Source: Ophiothrix spiculata
Taxonomy: Eukaryota > Echinodermata > Ophiuroidea > Amphilepidida > Ophiotrichidae
Assembly: GCA_000969725.1 (NCBI GenBank)
Contig: JXSR01S048247.1
DNA: 20,822 bases
Direction: 5' to 3' (one strand)
Below are positions 8,043 through 17,000 of the stretch, piece by piece (position 1 is the stretch's first letter; every line of letters begins with the position of its first letter). The translations under genes were made by a program, and so were the position numbers. Under the pieces are notes generated by a model. The model made no database searches. It saw only the letters and a list, made by a program, of their open reading frames with translations, and was not told the origin of the DNA.

Positions 8043-11000
8043 CTGAAAAAAAAAAAAAAAGTAATAAAAGTAACAAATTTTATAATGAATATTTCTTATT
8101 TTATTTACAAAAAGTGTACTGGGTGTGAAGATTTTAGGACAAAGTGATCATTGACGGGTGTGGATGACACGGGGATGAGGCGACATGTCTCAGCTCAAAA
8201 CTAACACTTTTGCAACTTGTCAACAGGTACTGCTCAGAATAAAAGAAGATATCAGAACCTTCCCATCATACTTTGCTTCCAATGGAATATTTCATTCTGG
8301 TTGTTTTATGACAGGGTTAAGTAATGAAACATATCGGAAAGGCAAAATTGGGATGAGGTCTGCTAAATATAATCATTACTAGGCTCTAGCTAGTAAAGAC
8401 ATTTTGCATCTATAATTGCCATTATTTTTAACAATTTCTGTTTGCCCTCAAAACATTTACCATGGCCTGATGCAAGAGTTTGCCATGCCATAGAGACCAT
8501 TTTCAAATCCTTTTTCCAATTGCTCAGAAAATATGCCTGTATTTTCCTTGAACTCTTGATTTTGCTGGAGGAAAACAAACTTGTTGGCATCACACTGGCT
8601 AGCCAATCCTCCAAATCCAATCCTGACCATTTCACACCTTCATGTTCATGGTCACTGGCAGTCCTACTTCCATTAGCTGTGTTCACATGAGGATGTTTCC
8701 TAGAGTAAATGAAACCATTTGCCCAGTGGCGACTCCAGGGGATGGCTTTGGGGGCTGAAGCCCCCCGCAGAGTTGCAAAAATCATGTAGAATCAGCCTAA
8801 TTTTGACACTAAGCCCCCCCCCGCACAAATCACCAAGCACCCTTAAGCCCCCTCCAACAAGGAAAAATCCTGGACACGCCAGTGTTGCCCCACATACTCT
8901 GAGGGGGGAAAGAAAATTTGCCTTTGATCATAGGTACTACATTTTTACTCAGAACCCTATAACCCCATGTTAAGGTGGCTTAGCACAGATAGAATTCCTC
9001 TATTTACTTTTCTAATTTTTTGATATATGGTGTTTTCATATGTGCTGATCACATTTCTGAAATAAAAAATGGGGTCACCGACTTAGTTTTTGAGAAAAAT
9101 CCATTTCAAAAACACTATGTTTTACCACTTTTTACCATTGACTTCAATGGTAAAATCAAAATAAATCGGACAAAAACACTTATAATTAAAAACGGCTCTA
9201 TTTTTTTCTCTCTTTTTCACATATGTTTTAGTCCTTATATAGTTCTTTAAAAAAACGTAATAAAAAAATATGGTCACCGACTTACTTTTTGAGATATTAA
9301 GCAAAATTAAGCAAAAAATTTGATTTTTTTATAGCAATGAGTAACCCCTTAAGCACTGTGCGCTTTGAGCCCTGCGTCATCAGGAGTAATGCACATGGTC
9401 TTATGCGTGAATAAAAAAAACAACGCACGTGTAAGATCGCGTTTTATTAAAGCGCAAGATACAGTACCCCAGAAAGTACGCTAAAAGCCCGGGATAAATA
9501 CTTTGAAATTGTGTCCAACACCGCTGATATCAGTTCACTCGTGTCCGACACCGCATCTGTGCTAAGCCACCTTAAGAGTGTTTACTCACTATATAGACCC
9601 ATTTTTGAAAAAAATTCTTGGTTTAGTGCAATTATTTTGCAAAGTTTTTCAATGTTTAATTAAGAATTAACCCACTATAGTGTTTTCATTTATTAAATTT
9701 CCCTGCGTACTGCATCGTCTAACTCAAGCGTAACGCGCGCAATCGTCGGCACTGGAATTAGGCCAATCACACGCTGTAAATACGTGTGACTTTCACGCAA
9801 ACCACCATAGCAACAAGCGTCGTTCTCCAAAAAACCCGCGAAAAGAGAAATTTAATTGAAAATACTATACCTATGAATGAAAAATCCAATAGTCTAACCT
9901 CCCATCAAACCTTTAATTCGACAGGAGTAATCATCCCTCTTGGGAGTAATCACCAAAATCTCCCAAGATTTCAAGCAAACTTGATTCCTTAGTTTTTGTT
10001 CATGAATTCAAAGTGTTTTAAAAAACGTTCCCCAGACAGGGCTTCAAGGAGAAGCTCAACATACTCAAGCATTGGGGATACTATTTTTTGTGTGAACAAG
10101 CTTATTATTTTGATTTATACACATAATCCACATAATAAGCCCAAAAGTTTCACATTTTCTTTCACTTATTTGTGTTATCATGTTACAGTGCATGGAAAGT
10201 TGAAGGTTGGTTTTAACTATTTGTTTTTGAAACATTTTCGTCTATTACTCCACACTTTCAAACACTATATAGGAAGATGTATACTAAGGCACCTTTACCA
10301 CAGGTCATAAGTTCAAATCTGCCTTCAGAATGCACAAATGATGTTGTATAAAATATTTAAGGGTCAAATCATAGTCAGCCTTTAAACAAAATTTTTGCTA
10401 TCAAACATTTGGTCGTGCCGTAAAAATGATGATTGACTCCAAATAAAATAACTTCAACACCGAGTTGAGACCAAATAAAATTTCCCGCTAAATTGAGCAT
10501 GTGTTGAATAATTGCCATATACACTGCCTAAAATGTTTGTTACCGGTTTATATTTTCAATTCGATCGCAAATATTTGGTGATGTCACGACCAAAAGCCAA
10601 CTATGTTTTGACCCTATAAGGAATAATAAAGATGATTGACTCTGTTGTTTTGTACTTGTTGCATGCATCATATCTTCCAGAGGCATATTTGACCAAGTGA
10701 TCTTTCAAGAAAGTGCCCTTTTATGCTTAATACTTACAGGATTGTCTTCATTGGCATACCATCTTAGACCTGTTCCAAAAGTGATTACTGATGATAAAGT
10801 TGGTTAAGGAAATTATGATAATAATAATGATGATCAAAACTATCACATAAACCATGTATTACTGACATGTTTTCGTAACACAAACTACTATACTCATCAC
10901 TAAACAGATCATGCTGATTGAAAGGTTTTTGGTAATCAGCGGGCAAAGGTGGGATTACTTAACACATTAGTATAGCCACCCTCCCTTGTCCACATCCCTC

Positions 11001-14000
11001 CAAAAAAGGTCCCTTTTAAGCCAAATCCACCCTAAATGGCATAAGACACAAAAACTTCAAAATCACCTTCACCTTGTTTAGGCTTTCGCCAAGGAAACCC
11101 AACTTGGTACCAAGTAAGCTAAAGGAAGCTTATCTTCAACATGGCTCCAAGATGTTTTTTTGCGAAAGCGAGCATGGTCTGAAAACCAAATGCACATACA
11201 CCGACGGGTGCGGGACTCAAACCCAGGACCTCATTGGTGCAAGGTGAGGGAACTACCTCTGCGCCAACCCACTCCCCTTAAGTGTTACTATATTTGCTCA
11301 GCCAATTTTGGACCATTTCGCACATGTGAATATTGTCAGAGTATAGAATTCCATTTGCAACAAATCAACATTAATTTTTGCGGTACATTTATTTCCGCGC
11401 TAATCTCATTTTGCAAAAAAATAAATGTAGCGCGAAAAATACCACTTATACAGTATATCAAACTGCATTTTTGCTTCCCTAAATGCAGGCCTAAATGATG
11501 TGACTTGCACATTACAAAAGCAGTGGACCAAGTGCAAGAAAAAAAGCTTCTGAGTGAAATCTGTGGTATGAAAACAGCCAAAAATGTGGCACAGGAGTGC
11601 CAGGATAAAGTTTCGATATATCTTACCAGGGTACCTTTGTTTCTCTGATCAGGCAGGTTGTATCATAAATTCATATGCCTGAACAACACCAAGACTTAAT
11701 TGCCCAAAAGTTTCTTTACTATTTTACAAATCTTAACCTAATGCAAATTTCTTGTTAGCATGGCAAAAGAGATATTGACTAAAAACTGTCTGTATCTGCC
11801 ACTGATTTGTACATAAATATTGAAGGTTTTTTGAAATTTTGAAGGTTTATTTTGGGTGGTTGTGTGTAAGATAGTTGAATGTTTCTTACCATATCAGTTA
11901 GATATGATCACCCTTGACCATTTCCAAGTAATACCTTATGCTGTTTTCATGCTCATGTATAGTTTTGTAGCTGCGTGACATATATTTTGTGCAAAAATTT
12001 GCTACTTTTGGTTGTCGTAGTGGCAAAGCTACATGTTGCTGAGATAAAAGATATCAACAAAATTTTGTCACACTGCAATATTTTTCGAGCTGTAATGAAT
12101 TCAACTCAACTTTCAATGGATATGAAGCAACAAAGCTGTAAAGCTGAAAAACTGCAAAGCTACAAAAGTGTGAAATGAAGCAAGCGACAGAGCTACAAAG
12201 CTACAATAAGTATGAAAGCAGGATTAATTTCACCAAAAATGTCACTTGGATCCTTTTGTCCTGGTTCAAAGTAGGTGCTGGAGAAATATGGTTTAATGAC
12301 GAAGACACCATATTTTGCTAATATAAAGAATTCAAAAGGATACAGAGTGCGTAAGTCAATGCAGAAAAACTTGCAATTCCCAGTCTTGCAAAACACATAT
12401 AGGGTGGTGAGAACTGTGGACTGGTCTTGAAGCAGAGCCATGTATGTAGGAATAGGTAGGCCACACCAAATGTGAAACAGAAGAACGCTCCGATAAGATG
12501 CACCAAAAGGTCCTCATCTTCCTGTAAAGGAGAACAAGTTGGAGATGTGTTGTTATACATAATGTTATCTCTATGATAGGAAGGTTTAAAGTTAAGGAGA
12601 CAACCTTTATTTTTCAACCTTTACCTCTCTTTTTCTACTGATGATGGTGACATAACTGATCCTTGTGATATTGCCTGTGCTTTTAATAATCATTTCTGTA
12701 GTAACTTTGGAGCTTCTCAACCTGTTGATTTGAATGGCCTTCCCGACTCATCTCCTTCACATGGTGGCTCATGTTTTTCTTTTGATGTATTTTCCGAAGA
12801 GGAAGTTGTAGATATTCTCAGAGTGTTGGATACTAGTAAGTCCCCTGGTCCAGATGGCATTCTTCCCATTTTCTTAAGATCATGTGCTCATGAGCTTGCC
12901 CCAGTATTGTGTAATTTTTTCAATGAATGTATTTCCAAAGGTGAAATTCCTTCTGCTTGGAAATGTGCTAATGTTGTGCCCATTTTCAAAGGTTCTGGTA
13001 AGCCTAAGGATTCGGTTTCTAGTTATAGGCCTGTCTCACTGACTTCAATTTTGTGCAAAGTATTGGAAAGATTGGTTTGCAAACGCCTGCTTGGGTACCT
13101 TAATGACCATGAAATACTGTCTGATAATCAATTTGGTTTTCGGAATGGCAGGAATTGCGAACAGATTTTGGCTAAATTTTACCATTTTCTTAGTGGAAGT
13201 CTTGACAATAGCAAGGATTGTAACTTGGTTGATGGTATTTTTCTTGATTTCAGTGCTGCTTTTGACAGGGTTGATCATAGTGTTCTGCTTCATAAGATTC
13301 ATAACTATGGTATTAGAGGTAATATGTTATGTTGGATTCAAAGCTTTCTTTCTGGTAGGAAACAAAGGGTTGTCTTTAAAGGGTGCTATTCTGATTGGGT
13401 CCCTGTTTCCTCTGGAGTACCCCAGGTCTGTTTTAGGACCAATTCTTTTTCTCTTGTTTGTTAATGACATTAACGAGGTCCTCTCTTCTCCACTTTTTCA
13501 GTTTGCAGATGATCATACAATTGCTCGTTGCATAAGGACCCCAGAGGATCATCAATCTTTACAGAATGATCTTGATAAGATTCATCTCTGGACTATCAAG
13601 AACAAACTCCCTCTAAATGCTTCTAAGTGTGCAGTTGTTCATTTTTCGAGATCTAGAGAACAAAGCCTATTTGTTTATAATCTTGGTGGTTCTGAACTTA
13701 AGGTTGTTGATGACTTCAAATTGCTTGGTGTTGTGTTCAATTCATCCCTATCCTTCTCTCATCATGTTGACTCTGTTTGTAAAAAAGTATCTCGCTTGAC
13801 TGGTTTCTGTATTAGAATTTCTCGGCATATGCACTACAGTTCTCTTTTATATCTCTTTAAAACACTGATTCTCCCTCATCTCACATATTGTGCCGTTGTT
13901 TGGAATCCATGCCAAATTGGCTTACTTGATAGATTGGATAAAAGTCAAAGGAAAATTTCTAAGGTTCTAATGTATAGAAAAAGGTGTCCATCTGATTTAT

Positions 14001-17000
14001 CTTATGAAGCAAGACTAGTTGAATTTGGACTGCTCAAAACTTGTGACTTGTTTAATTGTCTTCGCTTGATTTTCTGCTTTAAACTTATCAATGGAATTGG
14101 ACCTCATTCTTTCCTTCAATTTTTCAAACCTTCTAAGATAAATGAACTTAGATTTCTTCATACAACTTCACGCACCAATGCTTTCTTCAATTCTGTTTTT
14201 GTTTCCTTTCCAAGATTATGGAATGAGCTCCCTGTTTCTGTTAGGTCTTCATCATCTGTAAATCTCTTTAAGACTTCTTGTAAGGATATTTTAGCTAAAT
14301 AGTTGTGGTTATTTTATTTGCTAGTATTTTATATTCATTTTATCAGGTAATTCAATACTGCATGTATATTATATTTTTATTTAAGGTACATTACTAAGTT
14401 TATAAGGAAAGGAAAACACATCCTGTGTTTGGACTTTACAGTCTATTTTTCCTTTCCTTGATTGTCATATAATTGCATATTTTGTTTTACATTGTTTGTG
14501 ATTTATGATGATTAAATAAATATTATTATTATTTATACATATTACCTTTGGAATTACATTTGATGCTACACCTGTCTTCTTGTAGAGAAGTGTGACTGTT
14601 TACAGGGGCTTTTATGCATTCCATTAGGAACCCAATTTACTCACGTTCTCCAGAGGTGTATAATAGGTGCTTTACCTTTAGTGGCACGTATATGCATAGA
14701 TCTTAGTGTCCATATCTCTTTTAAAGTGATTTGAACATTTATTATCAAAATGTTGCTGAGAGGGTATCAGCACACATCCTTCACCATCATGACCATGTTC
14801 AAAGTTAACCTGTTATCTCTCCCAGCATTAGCCATTTGACACATATCTTGCTTGCTTGCCCAACCATTCAGGAGTTTCTAGCGCCCTTCATGTGGACATG
14901 TTGAGATATGCAATATGTCGATAAGAATAGCAACATTAGGCATGTCGACAGAAACCCTTGTTTTCACACAATTTATATCAAAAATGACATGTAATGAGAT
15001 ATGACTGCAAAATAAAGAAGTTTTTCATGATTGATTACAGATGTGCATGGTACAAAACCAATAGCAATTAAATGCCTTGTTTGATGATATAATTATTCCA
15101 ATCTTACATATTTTCAATATTCAAAAAATATCTTACCGGAAAATTAGCCAATATGGCTAATCCTATTGCAGCGATAACGCCAACCATGAACGTGGCTTTG
15201 TTGACACGCCTATGTACAGCACAGTTGATGGTAGGATCCACGTCTTCAACGATGTGAATATGTTGACCAATAAGATGATAGCTTACATAAACGGTTAGCA
15301 CCACTGGAAATAAGCAAAGGTGAAAGTGATAAATCTAAACATGCAGAGCATTTTTCTTATTGTTAACGCTATCATGGTCTGAAGGGGCCCTTTTAAGGGG
15401 ACAATCCTTTTTCACGAGTTAGAAGGAGGAATATTATGTTATCTGCAATTTTTGACTACTTGCAAATGATAGAATATCACAATTTTTGGGGTACATGGAG
15501 AGTTAGATACTCTATAAACATAAACCTTGACTTGTAATTTTATGTCCAAACAAGTTAAAAAAAAGCATCAAGAGATTTCTACGAAAAAATTGATGTTAAT
15601 GTTTTAGATTTCAGTCCATGATCTCAAGGCTGCCTAGTTGGTTGAGCTGTTATTCCCTCGCTTTGTAATGCATGGCTAACCTGTGCCATAAGCTATGGTT
15701 CAAGTCCCCACTAATGCAGTGGAAACTGTTTCTCTTTTCATGATTAAAAAACCAATTCTGATTCTCATTTTTCTGAACAGTTCATGTCATTTAGCCTCAA
15801 GCTAAACCCCTTTATTTTATATGCAAGTTATGATTGGAATATGCTGCATGCAAGACCATTATGTACCCTCTTGAAAATAAAGAGATTTAAAAACCAAATA
15901 ATTTCTTTTATACTCATCTACTTACATAAAAATGAAACAATGTCCATACATAAACTGAATATACTGCTTTCTGGATATTCTATACCAGTGTCACTGAAAA
16001 ATAAAACAGAAAACAAAAATACACATTTTCAAAAATGTCACAAAATGTGGACCAAAATGACGAACATTTTTAAATACTTTTTTGTAATCACCTGCGTATC
16101 ACCAATTTTACAAAATCATCCCATCTGACTCCCTAAATCGCATGGCACACACGTCCACACCTTTATACATCCTGGGCCTTGCTTCCAGACAGCGTTACAG
16201 TGTATCAACAAACTTTCTTGGTCCTTCCAGCAAAGTTTTTACATCAGCTGCCCACCACACATAGTCCCTTATGACATTCCCTAGATCAGGTCATCTCAAA
16301 ATCCCCCTTGTATCATTATAAACATAAACAAAGTAGGCACCAAGCCCCTGAGTCACACACCAATAACCCCAGAGGGTGTTTGGCATGGAAGGAAACAAAT
16401 ATCCTCAATCAAGAAGTTTTCCATATGCAGTACCTTCACTGACATGTCTCAAGTAAATCAGCCACGACTTTGTAATGTCCCTTGGTACTGTATAACTAGG
16501 AAATCATTTCCGTCTTAGAATACACTCAGACCTGCAAACTTTTCACCTAATGGCTGGTGCTAATACACCATGATTGGTCACTGACATATGGGTCAAATCG
16601 TGGACTACAGAATTAACCTGTACTTTTACTTGTGACGTATATCCTTTCGCCCTGATGCAAGACAAGTTTTGAGAATGTTATCCAATGCTAGGTTGCCGCA
16701 CTAAGTTTTTACTGCAGCAAAATCTTTTCCCCAGGATCTTTTCATAATCCACTCTATATACTGACTTTAAACTAGCTCAATCCATACATCATTTCCTAGG
16801 CCTGGTAAAGACATTTTTCTAACTGTTTGCAAAATTGCAAATATGATATAGAATATGGAACTCTTCATCATGACTTGACCTAACCTGATGTTCTTGATAT
16901 TTAAACCTCGTATTGCCCTCACTCCTTTTAGTGAAATACTATATTTTTCTTCTTAAAAAAGAAACCATTTTCTTCAGGATGGTATAAGACATGTCACTAA

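Larger units (their letters stand above)
12615..14534 (+). mobile_element. 5'-truncated CR1/L2-like LINE
   Basis: A non-LTR retrotransposon fragment carrying the reverse-transcriptase domain, a 3' untranslated region with a stem-loop (14404-14459) and a 3' end of ATT-type repeats (to about 14,534). The reverse-transcriptase reading extends upstream to about 12,615 with no endonuclease domain, so the 5' half is missing, as is usual after incomplete reverse transcription. It lies in the intron between the 15.1-kb and 12.5-kb exons of the DRAM-family gene, antisense to it, starting about 90 bp from that exon's acceptor. The start is approximate; no target duplication was read. Confidence 0.85.

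Noticed and set aside
8390-8785. 131-codon minus-strand frame in the last intron
   Set aside because: Its beginning lies in the 8724-8884 inverted-repeat element and the rest matches no family I know; not called as a gene.
9690-9860. CpG-richer patch as a promoter
   Set aside because: No TATA or initiator arrangement and no adjacent first exon; a CCAAT word alone is not enough.
11336-11581. Minus-strand coding frame
   Set aside because: It runs through an inverted-repeat hairpin and looks like translated repeat DNA.
15628-15715. Functional tRNA gene
   Set aside because: Good A and B boxes, but no clean anticodon stem or acceptor-stem pairing.
15784-16128. 114-codon plus-strand frame
   Set aside because: It is the opposite strand of the DTG/PESSIF exon of the DRAM-family gene plus AT-rich intron.
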